Shown here one piece after another: positions 25,775-35,438 of a DNA stretch of 64,000 nt. Where the stretch lies: NCBI RefSeq assembly GCF_947087965.1, contig NZ_CAMUES010000006.1:62001-126000 (forward strand), in the 5' to 3' direction. Origin of the DNA: an uncultured Mobiluncus sp. Lineage in GTDB: Bacteria > Actinomycetota > Actinomycetes > Actinomycetales > Actinomycetaceae. Made by a program: the position numbers and the translations under genes. Under the pieces are notes generated by a model. The model was not told the DNA's origin and made no database searches. It saw nothing but the letters and a program-made list of their open reading frames with translations. Each line of letters opens with the position of its first letter. Position 1 is the first letter of the stretch.

Positions 25775-26401
25775 ATGCGTGACTGTGCAGGAAACCCGGC
25801 GGCCGTGCCGGACGCGGCGTTGATTTTGGCAGGAGGGACCGCGAAACGTTTAGGCGGGGTGTCCAAACCCGATTATCGGGTGGGGGGCACCAGGCTTATT
25901 GACTGGGTTTTTGCTGAAATCGAGCGCACCAGGTGCTCCGGTCGCCGTGTCGTGGTCGCTCCCGCGCGCCTGTCGGTTCCCTCCGGGGTAGTGCTGACGT
26001 TGGAAGATCCCCCTCTGGGCGGACCTCTGGCGGGCCTCAATGCCGGGGTGTCTCAGTTGGGGGACCTGCCGGATTCCGCGGTCGTGGCGGTGATGCCTTG
26101 TGATGCCCCACTGACCCCAAGATTGTGGGGGAACCTGTGTGCGCAGCTAGAGGACTGCGCTGGGGCGGCGCCGCTAGCGGACGATGGTGAAACGCGACTC
26201 CAGTACCTGCACGGTTGCTACCGGCTGGGCGCTTTGCGGGGACTGCCCCAAGTTCGGAACCGGTCAATCCGCAGCGGTTTTTCCCGCCTGGAGGTGGCCG
26301 CGGTAGCGGACCCGCAACATTATTGCATGGACGTCGACACGCCCGAAGACGCGCGTAAAATGGCGGCGCGCCTAGAAATTCCCCACGCTGTTGAGGTTTG
26401 A
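25775..26401 (+). CDS. mobA: Molybdenum cofactor guanylyltransferase
   Basis: This 208-residue nucleotidyltransferase has the MobA N-terminal loop LAGGTAKRLGG (about residue 17) with SKPDYRVGG, the metal site MPCDAPL and the MDVDTPED segment. It joins GMP to Mo-molybdopterin to give the bis-MGD cofactor of nitrate reductase, encoded 2 kb downstream. AGGAGG (25755-25760) is 14 bases before the ATG, longer than usual; no better in-frame start was seen. Confidence 0.88.
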   Translation: MRDCAGNPAAVPDAALILAGGTAKRLGGVSKPDYRVGGTRLIDWVFAEIERTRCSGRRVVVAPARLSVPSGVVLTLEDPPLGGPLAGLNAGVSQLGDLPDSAVVAVMPCDAPLTPRLWGNLCAQLEDCAGAAPLADDGETRLQYLHGCYRLGALRGLPQVRNRSIRSGFSRLEVAAVADPQHYCMDVDTPEDARKMAARLEIPHAVEV

Positions 26402-26466
26402 TTCTCAGAAACCGCTTTCTATTTTTGAAGTACGGTTCATTTTTTATCTAATTTCGATGGATTTAC

Positions 26467-26478
26467 GAACTATAGTTC
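26467..26478. promoter_or_regulatory. 12-bp palindrome between mobA and the convergent mog paralogue
   Basis: GAACTATAGTTC is a perfect palindrome followed by ATTTTT. A related half-site with GTTCATTTTTT lies about 40 bases upstream. It may be a weak bidirectional terminator or an operator; the position between convergent gene ends favours the former. Confidence 0.3.
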
Positions 26479-26539
26479 ATTTTTCTGATGGTGACCCCCG
26501 CCACGGCACGCTCCCGGGCGGTCCTCTCTCAGCTGACTC

Positions 26540-27040
26540 TTATGCCTGGGTCTGGTCAAGCTGTTCAATGATGTAATGCAGCAGGGGGAGCACCACCTGC
26601 AAGGCATCAGCGACCCCGCCCGAGGAACTGGGGCAGTTCACGATGACCGCCCCACGAGAAGTCCGGGAGGTCACCCCAACTACAGCACGAGACAACACCG
26701 ATTGCGGCGTGTTTTTCAGACCTACGGCACGAATCTGTTCAGCAATCCCCGGCAACTCCACATCGCACACCGCCAGAGTCGTCTCGGGCGCGATGTTTCG
26801 GGCGGAAACCCCGGTAGAACCTACAGTCACGATGAGGCGCGCTCCGGCCTGTTGCGCACGCTCAAACTCAGCACGCAGGGGAGCCGCGAGGTCATCGATA
26901 ACTTCCTCGCGAATTACCTCAATCCCAAAGTCGCTCAGCAGTTCACGAGCTTTGGCGGCACCTTTCGGAGGTTTGTCGCCGCTAACCACTCGTGAATCAA
27001 CAGTGATGATGGCCGCGGTTACCTGAGAATGCTCAGCCAT
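26540..27040 (-). CDS. MogA/MoaB-family molybdopterin biosynthesis protein (divergent paralogue)
   Basis: This 166-residue protein has the MoCF-binding fold (AIITVDSRVVSGDKPPKG, LIVTVGSTGVSARN, GVTSRTSRGAVIVNCPSSSGG). The family adenylates molybdopterin. The substrate loop usually reads TGGTG..xRD; here it is VGSTG..ARN, while the second copy at 54335-54862 is canonical. So this one may be altered in activity or have another role. AGGAGG precedes the ATG. It is divergent from narK across a 238-base gap. Confidence 0.82.
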   Translation of the reverse strand: MAEHSQVTAAIITVDSRVVSGDKPPKGAAKARELLSDFGIEVIREEVIDDLAAPLRAEFERAQQAGARLIVTVGSTGVSARNIAPETTLAVCDVELPGIAEQIRAVGLKNTPQSVLSRAVVGVTSRTSRGAVIVNCPSSSGGVADALQVVLPLLHYIIEQLDQTQA

Positions 27041-27076
27041 AATGACCTCCTGAACGAAATCTCCATTTACGCATCT

Positions 27077-27086
27077 GTTACGTAAC
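27077..27086. promoter_or_regulatory. Palindrome in the mog-narK divergent promoter region
   Basis: GTTACGTAAC is a perfect 10-bp palindrome placed about 40 bases before the mog start and 190 before narK. It could be an operator for the divergent pair. No FNR/Crp-type TTGAT-N4-ATCAA site was found in the gap. Confidence 0.25.
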
Positions 27087-27278
27087 TAAATTACCATCAG
27101 TTTATAGCTGCTCACGCCACGTTTCTGGCCCTTTTTACCGTTACGCTGAGGTTGATTACCTGGTTAAACGCGGTTCCATGACCTGAATTTCAAAATCTGC
27201 CTAAGAATCGTTTAACTCTGTTAGCTTTTAGACAGGTGTTCAATAATTGCCGGAGTGGCTTAATAAATAAGGAGAGAC

Positions 27279-28607
27279 ATGACCGCAGAGACTCAGAAAC
27301 TAGATGCCTCCGGAAAACTGTTGAAAAACTGGAATCCCGAAGATTCCCAGCAGTGGAGCTCAAAAATAGCCTGGACGACCCTGGTGGTTTCCACCTACTC
27401 GATGATTATGGCGTTCTGCGTGTGGTTCTTAGTGTCGGCATTGGCGCCGAAACTCAATGAAATCGGCTTCGGACTCAGCAAAGCGCAGCTGTACTGGCTG
27501 GCAGCGATGCCAGGCCTGTCTGGGGGCTTGATTCGTTTCATCTACACTTTCCTCCCTCCGGTAATCGGAACGCGCAAGTTGGTGGGAATTTCTTCAATCC
27601 TGTTCACCATTCCCATGTTTGGCTGGTTTTTCGCGGTGCAAAATGCGGACACTCCGTACTGGTGGCTGCTGACTTTGGCGTTCATGTGCGGTATTGGCGG
27701 AGGTTCTTTCTCGGGATATATGCCGTCAACCGGCTACTTTTTCCCCAAGCGTCTGTCTGGCACAGCACTGAATCTCCAGGCTGGTATCGGAAACTTGGGT
27801 ATGTCTATCATTCAAATCGTCGGGCCTATCCTCATGGGATTCTCCCTGTTCGGTTTGTCCTGGATAGCTCCGCAAAGCGGCCCCAACGGCGATATCTGGG
27901 TTCACAACCCCGCTATCTTCTTTGTTCCGTGGTCCCTCGTGGCAGCCGTACTCGCGTTCACGCTACTCAAAGATGTTCCGGTGAAAGCCAACATTCGGGA
28001 ACAGATGGACATCTTTTCAAACAAAAATACCTGGTTCATGACTCTGCTCTATGTGATGACCTTCGGGATTTTCTCGGGCGCCTCGGCTCAATTCGGTTTG
28101 CTCATCAACAACAACTATGGACCAGATTCAACCTTGCACCTAGCTGTGCAAGGTGCCACCTATGCTTTCCTCGGTCCGCTCATTGGCTCCTTAGTGCGGG
28201 TTTTGTGGGGGCCGCTGTGCGATAAGTTCGGCGGGGGGCTGTGGACATTCGTTTCCGGTGTCGGCATGGCCGTCACGCTGGGAGTTTCCGGATTCTTCCT
28301 GATGAATCCCCAGTCCGCAGCGGACTTTAGCGGGTTCCTCTGGGCGATGCTGATTATGTTCTTCTTTGCGGGAATTGGCAACGCCGGCACCTTTAAACAG
28401 ATGCCGATGATTATGCCCAAACGCCAAGCCGGTGGGGCTATCGGCTTCACGGCTTCTGTAGCCGCGCTCGGACCGTTCCTGGTCGGGGCGGGCCTTGCCG
28501 TTATTCCGGCGGCACAGTTCTTTTTCGGTGCCACCGTGTACTGCATCTTCTGTTCCGTTCTGTGCTGGGTACTTTACGCCCGCAAGAACGCTCCGTTCCC
28601 CGGTTAG
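27279..28607 (+). CDS. narK: Nitrate/nitrite transporter, MFS NarK family
   Basis: This 442-residue protein has about 12 membrane segments and NarK signatures such as GLIRFIYTFLPPVIGTRKL, GGGSFSGYMPSTGYFFPKR and NAGTFKQMPMIMPKRQAGG. It imports nitrate and/or exports nitrite for the nitrate reductase encoded 26 bases downstream. AAGGAGAG precedes the ATG. It is the first gene of narK-narGHJI. Confidence 0.94.
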   Translation: MTAETQKLDASGKLLKNWNPEDSQQWSSKIAWTTLVVSTYSMIMAFCVWFLVSALAPKLNEIGFGLSKAQLYWLAAMPGLSGGLIRFIYTFLPPVIGTRKLVGISSILFTIPMFGWFFAVQNADTPYWWLLTLAFMCGIGGGSFSGYMPSTGYFFPKRLSGTALNLQAGIGNLGMSIIQIVGPILMGFSLFGLSWIAPQSGPNGDIWVHNPAIFFVPWSLVAAVLAFTLLKDVPVKANIREQMDIFSNKNTWFMTLLYVMTFGIFSGASAQFGLLINNNYGPDSTLHLAVQGATYAFLGPLIGSLVRVLWGPLCDKFGGGLWTFVSGVGMAVTLGVSGFFLMNPQSAADFSGFLWAMLIMFFFAGIGNAGTFKQMPMIMPKRQAGGAIGFTASVAALGPFLVGAGLAVIPAAQFFFGATVYCIFCSVLCWVLYARKNAPFPG

Positions 28608-28633
28608 ACCGCGCCAAGTGGAGGTAATAAACA

Positions 28634-31600
28634 ATGAGTGAATCGAAAAACCAAGGCGGGGGATACAAAGACGTTCCCTCGGGAGTATTTGCGCTGGGCT
28701 CAAAACTGCGCCGCGGTGAAATGTCTGGCGATTCCCGCCAGCTGTTTATTGAAGGTGGTCGCGACGCAGACGCCTTCTATCGGCAACGCTGGTCCTACGA
28801 CAAGGTCGTGCGTTCGACTCACGGGGTGAACTGCACCGGATCTTGTTCGTGGAAAGTGTATGTAAAAGACGGCATCATCACCTGGGAATCCCAAGCCGTT
28901 GATTATCCCTCCACCGGGTCGGAACTGCCTGACTATGAACCGCGTGGTTGCCCCCGGGGAGCTGCCTACTCTTGGTACGAGTACTCTCCGACCCGGATTC
29001 GTTACCCCCATATTCGAGGGGTCCTGCTGGATTTGTACCGAGAGGAACGAAAATCGGGCAAGGACCCGGTAGAGTCTTGGGGAGCTATTGTCGAGGATCC
29101 GCAAAAAGCCAAAGCCTACAAGTCCCAGCGGGGTAAAGGCGGCATGGTGCGAATCGGTTGGGATGAGGCCAATGAGATTATCGCCGCAGCCCACGTCTAT
29201 ACCATCAAGGAATACGGTCCGGACCGGCTGGCCGGGTTCTCGGTGATTCCCGCTATGTCGATGATTTCTTACGCCGCCGGATCGCGGTTTTATGAATTGC
29301 TGGGCGGGGTCATGCTGTCCTTCTATGACTGGTACGCTGACCTTCCTCCCGCCTCGCCGCAAGTTTTCGGCGATCAAACCGATGTTCCCGAGTCTGGTGA
29401 CTGGTTCAACTCGCAATACCTCATCATGTGGGGTTCGAACATTCCCCTGACCCGTACTCCAGACGCTCACTTCATGACCGAAGCCCGCTATCACGGGCAA
29501 AAAGTCGTAGCCATTTCGCCTGATTATGCCGATAACACCAAGTTTGGCGATGAGTGGCTGCGGGTGAACCCCGGCACGGACGGGGCCTTGGCGCAAGCTA
29601 TGGGTCATGTAATCCTCAGTGAGTTCCACGTTAAACGCCGGGAGCCATTTTTCCTGGATTATATGTCGCGCTATACGGATGCGCCTTTCTTGGTCAAACT
29701 GCAGGAAACCGAACACGGAGTGGTGCCCGGTAAGTTCCTGACAGCCGCTGATTTGCCTGCTGAACTAGCGGGAGACTTGAAAGATCGGCCCAATCCGGAG
29801 CATCGCGGACTGGTACTCGACGTGGACGGAACCATCAAAGATCCCGGCGGGACCCTGGCAGACAGGTGGGGTGAATCCAATGGTAAAGGTCACTGGAACT
29901 TAGCTCTGGACGGGGTCCAACCAGCAATTTCGGCGCTCGACCGGCCTGATGCCGCTGGGATTGAAATTGTTTTACCGCGCTTTGACCTGCCGAGTTCCCA
30001 ATCCGAAACGGTAGCGCTCGGTGCCGGCCTTGTGAAACGGGGAGTTCCCGCTTTCAAAGTCGGAACGGACTATGTCACGACCGTCTACGATTTGCTGCTG
30101 GCTGAATATGGGGTGAAACGCGGTGACCTGCCCGGCCAATGGCCCAGCGGTTACGATGACGGCTCCACTCCCGGGACTCCCGCCTGGCAGGAAGAACATA
30201 CCGGCGTGCCCATGCACGCAGCCATTCGGATTGCCCGCGAATTTGCTCAAAATGCCCTCGATTCAAAAGGGCGGTCCATGATTGTGATGGGTGCGGGCAC
30301 GAACCACTTTTTCCACTCCGACACGATATATCGCACTTTCCTGGCGCTGACCACCATGTGTGCCACCCAAGGGGTGAACGGCGGCGGCTGGGCGCACTAT
30401 GTCGGTCAAGAAAAGGTCCGCCCGATTGCGGGGTGGCAACAGTACGCGATGGGTCTGGACTGGTCCCGCCCACCTCGGCAAATGATTTCTACGGGGTTCT
30501 GGTATCTTTTGACCGACCAGTGGCGTTATGACGGTTCTCTGGCTGGACAGGTGGGGTCCCCACTGGCTGACTGGAAAGGCTTGACGAATGCGGACACTTT
30601 GATTGAAGCCTCCCAACGCGGCTGGATGCCCTCCTACCCGCAGTTCGACCGTTCCGCTCTGGAAATTGGCCAAGCGGCCCAAGAAGCCGGCATGAAACCC
30701 GGTGAATACGTGGTGCAGGAGCTCCAGGACGACCGTCTACACTTTGCCTGCACCGACCCTGACAACCCGCGAAACTTTACCCGTGTCCTCGCTAACTGGC
30801 GCACGAACCTGATGGGTTCCTCCGCCAAAGGCGCGGAGTACTTCGCGCGTCACATGATTGGAGCCGACAACGCAGTTTCAGCTGACGAACTTGCGCCGGA
30901 ACGCCGCCCGAAGCTGATGAAGTGGCGTGACGACCCGGGTATCGGCAAACTCGACCTTATGTTCACGGCTGACTTCCGGAACACCTCTACCACGCTGTTT
31001 TCAGACATTGTGCTGCCGGCAGCCACTTGGTATGAGAAATACGATATTTCGTCAACTGATATGCATCCCTTCCTGCATTCATTCAATCAAGCGGTAGTGC
31101 CGCCGTGGCAGGCTCGCTCTGACTTCGAGGTGTTTCGGGATTTGGCATACTTGGTGTCGGAAATGGCGCAACGTCACCTGGGCACCAGGCAAGACGTGGT
31201 CATGGCACCGATTGCTCATGACACCCCCGATGAGATGGCTTTGCCGCATGGAATCGTGGAGCCCTTGCAGACACGTGAACTCATTCCCGGCAAAACTTTG
31301 CCAAAGTTTATTCCGGTGGAGCGTGACTACACCAAGATTTATGAAAAGTTCACCACGCTCGGCCCCAACGTGGAAAAACTCGGCTTGCCCATCAAGGGTC
31401 TTACGTTGAAACCCGACCGGGAAGTCGAAGTGCTGCGGGGAATGAACGGGGTAGCCACCAGCGGGGTGGGGCAAGGGCGTCCGCTGTTGGATACCCCGAT
31501 TAAGGCGGCCGACGCGGTGATGCAGATGTCAGGCACCACGAACGGACGTATCGCGGTACAGGGCTTTTGCCAATACGAAGCCCAAACCGGCCAAAAGCTG

Positions 31601-32368
31601 GCGCAACTGGCCCTCGGGGACGAAGAAAAACGACTGACGTTTAGAGAAATTACCATTCAGCCCCGCTCGGTCATCACCTCGCCGGAATGGTCCGGTTCGG
31701 AACACGGCGGGCGGCGCTACTCCTCGTTCGTCATCAACATTGAACATCTCAAGCCTTTCCACACCTTTACGGGACGAATGCATTACTACCTGGATCACGA
31801 CTGGATGATTGACATCGGTGAATCCTTGCCGGTGTATCGACCCCCGCTGGACTTGGCGCGGATCTACGGTGACGCCGTAGTGGGTGAACTTTCCAAAGAC
31901 GACGGCGTAGCCCAAGTTGCGGTGCGTTACCTGACCCCTCACAACAAATGGGCTATCCACTCCCAGTACTACGACAACCTGTATATGTTGACTCTGGGAC
32001 GGGGTGGACAGACTATCTGGATGTCTCCCGAAGATGCCGCCAAGATTGGGGTCAAGGACAATGACTGGGTCGAGGCCTATAACCGTAACGGTGCCGTGGC
32101 GGCGCGTGCGGTGGTGTCTCACCGGATGCCGCCAGGGACGGTCTATATGTATCACGCACAAGAGCGGGTCAGCGGCACACCTATTTCACAAAAGTCGGGT
32201 CTGCGCGGCGGTATCCACAACTCACTGACCCGGATTTTGTTGAAACCAACCCACATGGCCGGAGGTCACGCCCAGCTGACCTACGGGTTTAACTACATTG
32301 GTCCCACCGGCAATCAACGTGACGAAGTGACGTTGATTCGTCGCCGTACCACGGAGGTGAAGTTCTGA
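28634..32368 (+). CDS. narG: Respiratory nitrate reductase alpha subunit
   Basis: This 1244-residue catalytic subunit binds bis-MGD and an N-terminal [4Fe-4S] cluster with the unusual His ligand (HGVNCTGSCSW at about 63-73, then RGCPRG near 105). The Mo-ligand Asp lies in LSFYDWYADLPPASPQ (about residue 232). The length matches the family. It reduces nitrate to nitrite on the cytoplasmic side of the membrane. It overlaps narH by one base (TGATG). Confidence 0.98.
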   Translation: MSESKNQGGGYKDVPSGVFALGSKLRRGEMSGDSRQLFIEGGRDADAFYRQRWSYDKVVRSTHGVNCTGSCSWKVYVKDGIITWESQAVDYPSTGSELPDYEPRGCPRGAAYSWYEYSPTRIRYPHIRGVLLDLYREERKSGKDPVESWGAIVEDPQKAKAYKSQRGKGGMVRIGWDEANEIIAAAHVYTIKEYGPDRLAGFSVIPAMSMISYAAGSRFYELLGGVMLSFYDWYADLPPASPQVFGDQTDVPESGDWFNSQYLIMWGSNIPLTRTPDAHFMTEARYHGQKVVAISPDYADNTKFGDEWLRVNPGTDGALAQAMGHVILSEFHVKRREPFFLDYMSRYTDAPFLVKLQETEHGVVPGKFLTAADLPAELAGDLKDRPNPEHRGLVLDVDGTIKDPGGTLADRWGESNGKGHWNLALDGVQPAISALDRPDAAGIEIVLPRFDLPSSQSETVALGAGLVKRGVPAFKVGTDYVTTVYDLLLAEYGVKRGDLPGQWPSGYDDGSTPGTPAWQEEHTGVPMHAAIRIAREFAQNALDSKGRSMIVMGAGTNHFFHSDTIYRTFLALTTMCATQGVNGGGWAHYVGQEKVRPIAGWQQYAMGLDWSRPPRQMISTGFWYLLTDQWRYDGSLAGQVGSPLADWKGLTNADTLIEASQRGWMPSYPQFDRSALEIGQAAQEAGMKPGEYVVQELQDDRLHFACTDPDNPRNFTRVLANWRTNLMGSSAKGAEYFARHMIGADNAVSADELAPERRPKLMKWRDDPGIGKLDLMFTADFRNTSTTLFSDIVLPAATWYEKYDISSTDMHPFLHSFNQAVVPPWQARSDFEVFRDLAYLVSEMAQRHLGTRQDVVMAPIAHDTPDEMALPHGIVEPLQTRELIPGKTLPKFIPVERDYTKIYEKFTTLGPNVEKLGLPIKGLTLKPDREVEVLRGMNGVATSGVGQGRPLLDTPIKAADAVMQMSGTTNGRIAVQGFCQYEAQTGQKLAQLALGDEEKRLTFREITIQPRSVITSPEWSGSEHGGRRYSSFVINIEHLKPFHTFTGRMHYYLDHDWMIDIGESLPVYRPPLDLARIYGDAVVGELSKDDGVAQVAVRYLTPHNKWAIHSQYYDNLYMLTLGRGGQTIWMSPEDAAKIGVKDNDWVEAYNRNGAVAARAVVSHRMPPGTVYMYHAQERVSGTPISQKSGLRGGIHNSLTRILLKPTHMAGGHAQLTYGFNYIGPTGNQRDEVTLIRRRTTEVKF

Positions 32369-33903
32369 TGAAGGTACTTGCCCAAATCGCAATGGTGATG
32401 AATCTCGATAAATGTATCGGGTGTCATACCTGTTCAGTTACCTGCAAACAAGCGTGGACGAACCGGGAAGGCACGGAATACGTGTGGTTCAACAACGTAG
32501 AGACCAAGCCCGGTGTGGGATACCCGAAAGAATGGGAGAACCAAGGAAAATATCGCGGCGGCTGGAGGCTCACGCCTTCCGGTAAGCTCCGCCTTCGCAC
32601 CGGCGGCCGGGTACACGAATTGACCAAGATTTTCGCCAACCCGCAGATGCCCACCCTCGACGATTATTACGAACCTTGGACCTACGAGTATGAGAAACTG
32701 CTCGCGGCCCCGAAAGACTCAAAATATTTGCCGAGTGCACGTCCGGTGAAACAAATCACGGGTGAGCATATCAATCAGCCGACTTGGGGCCCGAACTGGG
32801 ACGACGATTTAGCCGGCTCACTGGAAACTTTGCCCCAGGACCCCATCTTGGAACAAATGACAGTGCAGGTTAAGGCCCAGATTCAAGATGCTTTCATGTT
32901 TTATCTGCCCCGGATTTGCGAACATTGCCTGAATCCGGCCTGTGTCTCGGCTTGTCCTGGAACCGCGATGTACAAGCGTACCGAGGACGGTATCGTGCTG
33001 GTTGACCAAGATAAGTGCCGTGGCTGGCGAATGTGCGTGTCGGCTTGCCCGTACAAGAAAGTCTATTTCAACCACCTCACAGGTAAAGCCGAAAAATGCA
33101 CCCTTTGCTACCCTCGCTTGGAGGCGGGGGAGCCCACGGTTTGTTCCGAAACCTGTGTCGGGCGGCTGCGCTACTTGGGTGTCTTGCTCTACGATGCGGA
33201 TCGGGTTGGCGAGGCCGCTGCGGTCCAAGACCCCCAGGACCTGTACCATTCCCAGCGTGACCTGCTGCTGGATCCTTTTGACCCAAAGGTGCGGGCCGCT
33301 GCGGAGGCAAACGGGGTGCCGCATTCCTGGATTCAGGCAGCTCAAGAATCGCCGGTGTACAAGCTCATTTCAGAATATGAGGTGGCTCTGCCGCTCCACC
33401 CGGAATATCGCACTTTACCGATGGTTTGGTACATTCCCCCGCTGTCCCCGGTGATCGATGCGGTGACGGCTGCGGGTGCCGACGGTGAGGACGCCAAAGT
33501 CCTGCTGACCTCTATCGCGACCATGCGGATTCCCCTGGAGTATCTCGCTGGACTATTTACGGCGGGGGACACCGTGCCGGTTGAAAAGTCCCTGCGCCGC
33601 CTGGCGGCCATGCGCAGCTATATGCGTGGGCGCCACCTCGGGGAAGAACCCGATGCCACGGGAGCAAACGCCGTGGGCATGACCGGGGAACAACTGGAGG
33701 AAATGTACCGGCTCCTGGCTATCGCCAAGTACGATGACCGTTTTGTGGTGCCCACCGCCGGAGCGGAAACCCCACGAGGCTTGCGCGAATTGGGCTGCTC
33801 CCTGGACGTACTGGGCGGGCCTGGTCGGGGCGGTGAGGGTATCCCTGCCTTCAGCAATACCGGCTCCACCAGGACTTTCGTTCCGCTGGAGGTTCATCAA
33901 TGA
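32368..33903 (+). CDS. narH: Respiratory nitrate reductase beta subunit
   Basis: This 511-residue iron-sulfur protein carries four Cys clusters: CIGCHTCSVTC (about 16), CEHCLNPACVSACP (about 184), CRGWRMCVSACP (about 217) and CTLC...CSETC (about 244). Trp replaces the second Cys in the third group, the known NarH feature that gives a [3Fe-4S] centre. It carries electrons from NarI heme to NarG. It overlaps narJ by four bases (ATGA). Confidence 0.98.
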   Translation: MKVLAQIAMVMNLDKCIGCHTCSVTCKQAWTNREGTEYVWFNNVETKPGVGYPKEWENQGKYRGGWRLTPSGKLRLRTGGRVHELTKIFANPQMPTLDDYYEPWTYEYEKLLAAPKDSKYLPSARPVKQITGEHINQPTWGPNWDDDLAGSLETLPQDPILEQMTVQVKAQIQDAFMFYLPRICEHCLNPACVSACPGTAMYKRTEDGIVLVDQDKCRGWRMCVSACPYKKVYFNHLTGKAEKCTLCYPRLEAGEPTVCSETCVGRLRYLGVLLYDADRVGEAAAVQDPQDLYHSQRDLLLDPFDPKVRAAAEANGVPHSWIQAAQESPVYKLISEYEVALPLHPEYRTLPMVWYIPPLSPVIDAVTAAGADGEDAKVLLTSIATMRIPLEYLAGLFTAGDTVPVEKSLRRLAAMRSYMRGRHLGEEPDATGANAVGMTGEQLEEMYRLLAIAKYDDRFVVPTAGAETPRGLRELGCSLDVLGGPGRGGEGIPAFSNTGSTRTFVPLEVHQ

Positions 33904-34574
33904 GTCAGGTGCTGACGGGCCTGCCACCTCGGGAGGCTCTGAATTCAACGGAGGCGGGACGGTCGCGGACCGCCCAGATGATTGCCTCTGTCCTGTTGGA
34001 CTATCCGAGTGAGGACTACCATAATCAGCTGTCCATCATTCGGTTGGAGCTGGACAACGTGGAGCCGGAAGTTGCCGACGAGTTCCAAACCTTTCTGGAT
34101 TGGGCAGATTCGCACAATTTGCGCGAAATCGAGGATTTGTATGTGCGAACGTTTGACCAGAAACGCAAATGCAATCTGTACCTTTCCTACTACTCCACCG
34201 GAGACACTCGGATGCGCGGTTCCGCTATTTTGGCTTTTCAACAGGCCTTTGAGGCGATGGGCTGGAAAGTCTGTGGGGGAGAACTGCCGGATTATTTGCC
34301 CGCTGTGCTGGAGCTAGCCGCCCGCAGTGGCGATGAGCTCGCGGAGCATCTGATCAATATCCACCGTGACGGTCTGGAAGTGCTCCGGGCAGCCTTGGAA
34401 TCCTTGCAAAGCCCCTGGTCTTCTGTCGTTGCGGGACTGATTTTGACGCTAGACCCGCTGGACGAAAAGGCAAAAGCAGCGTTCCGTAAACTTATCTTGC
34501 AAGGACCGCCCGCCGAGATGGTCGGCGTGCAGTCACAACCGTTCTTTTTGACACCAAAACAGGAGGCACGCTGA
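33900..34574 (+). CDS. narJ: Nitrate reductase assembly chaperone
   Basis: This 224-residue TorD/NarJ-type helical chaperone has LLDYPSEDY near the start, IEDLYVRTFDQKRKCNLYLSY and GDTRMRGSAIL. It guides cofactor insertion into NarG and membrane docking of NarGH. Overlaps at both ends (ATGA with narH, TGATG with narI) show tight operon organisation. The last 25 residues diverge in most members and are not informative. Confidence 0.93.
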   Translation: MSQVLTGLPPREALNSTEAGRSRTAQMIASVLLDYPSEDYHNQLSIIRLELDNVEPEVADEFQTFLDWADSHNLREIEDLYVRTFDQKRKCNLYLSYYSTGDTRMRGSAILAFQQAFEAMGWKVCGGELPDYLPAVLELAARSGDELAEHLINIHRDGLEVLRAALESLQSPWSSVVAGLILTLDPLDEKAKAAFRKLILQGPPAEMVGVQSQPFFLTPKQEAR

Positions 34575-35347
34575 TGAATCCCATTGAGCTTTTCTTGTGG
34601 GCAGGGTTCCCTTATCTAGCACTGGGCTTGCTAATCGTAGGCCTGATTTGGCGTTACCGCTATGACAAGTTTGGGTGGACCTCACGTTCCTCCCAGATTT
34701 ACGAGTCGGCTTTGTTGCGTTGGGCATCGCCGTTGTTCCACTTCGGAATTTTGTTCGTGGGGGTGGGGCACGTGATGGGGTTGCTTATCCCCAAGTCTTG
34801 GACCACTGCCTTGGGAGTTTCCGAGCACGGATATCACCTGATGGCAACCATTGGCGGCATGGTAGCGGGGGTAGCTGCGGTCGTTGGCCTGCTGGGTTTG
34901 CTCTATCGGCGTATCGTCAATAAATCAGTACGTTTCGCCACCACGAAGAACGACATTTTCATGTACATTCTGCTGTGCCTCCCGATTGGCTTGGGCTTCT
35001 GGGCCACTTTGCAAAATCAGGTGCTGGGCGGGGCGAATGGCTACGACTACCGGGAAACCATCAGCCCCTGGTTGCGGTCAATCCTGACTTTCCAACCCCA
35101 GCCGGAGCTGCTTGCGGGGGTACCCAGCTCTTTCAAAATGCACATTATCGCCGGACTTCTGCTGTTTGCGATTTGGCCGTTCACCAGGCTGGTTCACGTA
35201 GTTTCCGCTCCGGTTATGTACCCAACCCGTCCCTACGTGGTCTATCGTTCCCGCACGGAAGGTATACGCGGAGCCAAGACTCCGCGTGGCTGGAAACCCG
35301 TGACGACTCGCCCGCAACCGCGAGATTCACACTCTTACGGGGCTTGA
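34574..35347 (+). CDS. narI: Respiratory nitrate reductase gamma subunit (cytochrome b)
   Basis: This 257-residue protein has five membrane segments and the NarI pattern (FPYLALGLLIVGLIWRYRYD, LFHFGILFVGVGHVMGLLIP, FKMHIIAGLLLFAIWPFTRLVH). Its paired His residues hold the two b hemes that take electrons from quinol. It ends the narK-narGHJI operon. The following 91 bases, shared with the convergent valS end, contain only a short AGGCGC/GCGCCT hairpin. Confidence 0.95.
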   Translation: MNPIELFLWAGFPYLALGLLIVGLIWRYRYDKFGWTSRSSQIYESALLRWASPLFHFGILFVGVGHVMGLLIPKSWTTALGVSEHGYHLMATIGGMVAGVAAVVGLLGLLYRRIVNKSVRFATTKNDIFMYILLCLPIGLGFWATLQNQVLGGANGYDYRETISPWLRSILTFQPQPELLAGVPSSFKMHIIAGLLLFAIWPFTRLVHVVSAPVMYPTRPYVVYRSRTEGIRGAKTPRGWKPVTTRPQPRDSHSYGA

Positions 35348-35438
35348 CTATTGCAATCTTGAATCACCGCTGTTGAGGGCAGCCGGGAGGCGCAATCGCG
35401 CCTGAGCGCTGTGACTTTATCAGCGGGGCGGGTCTCAG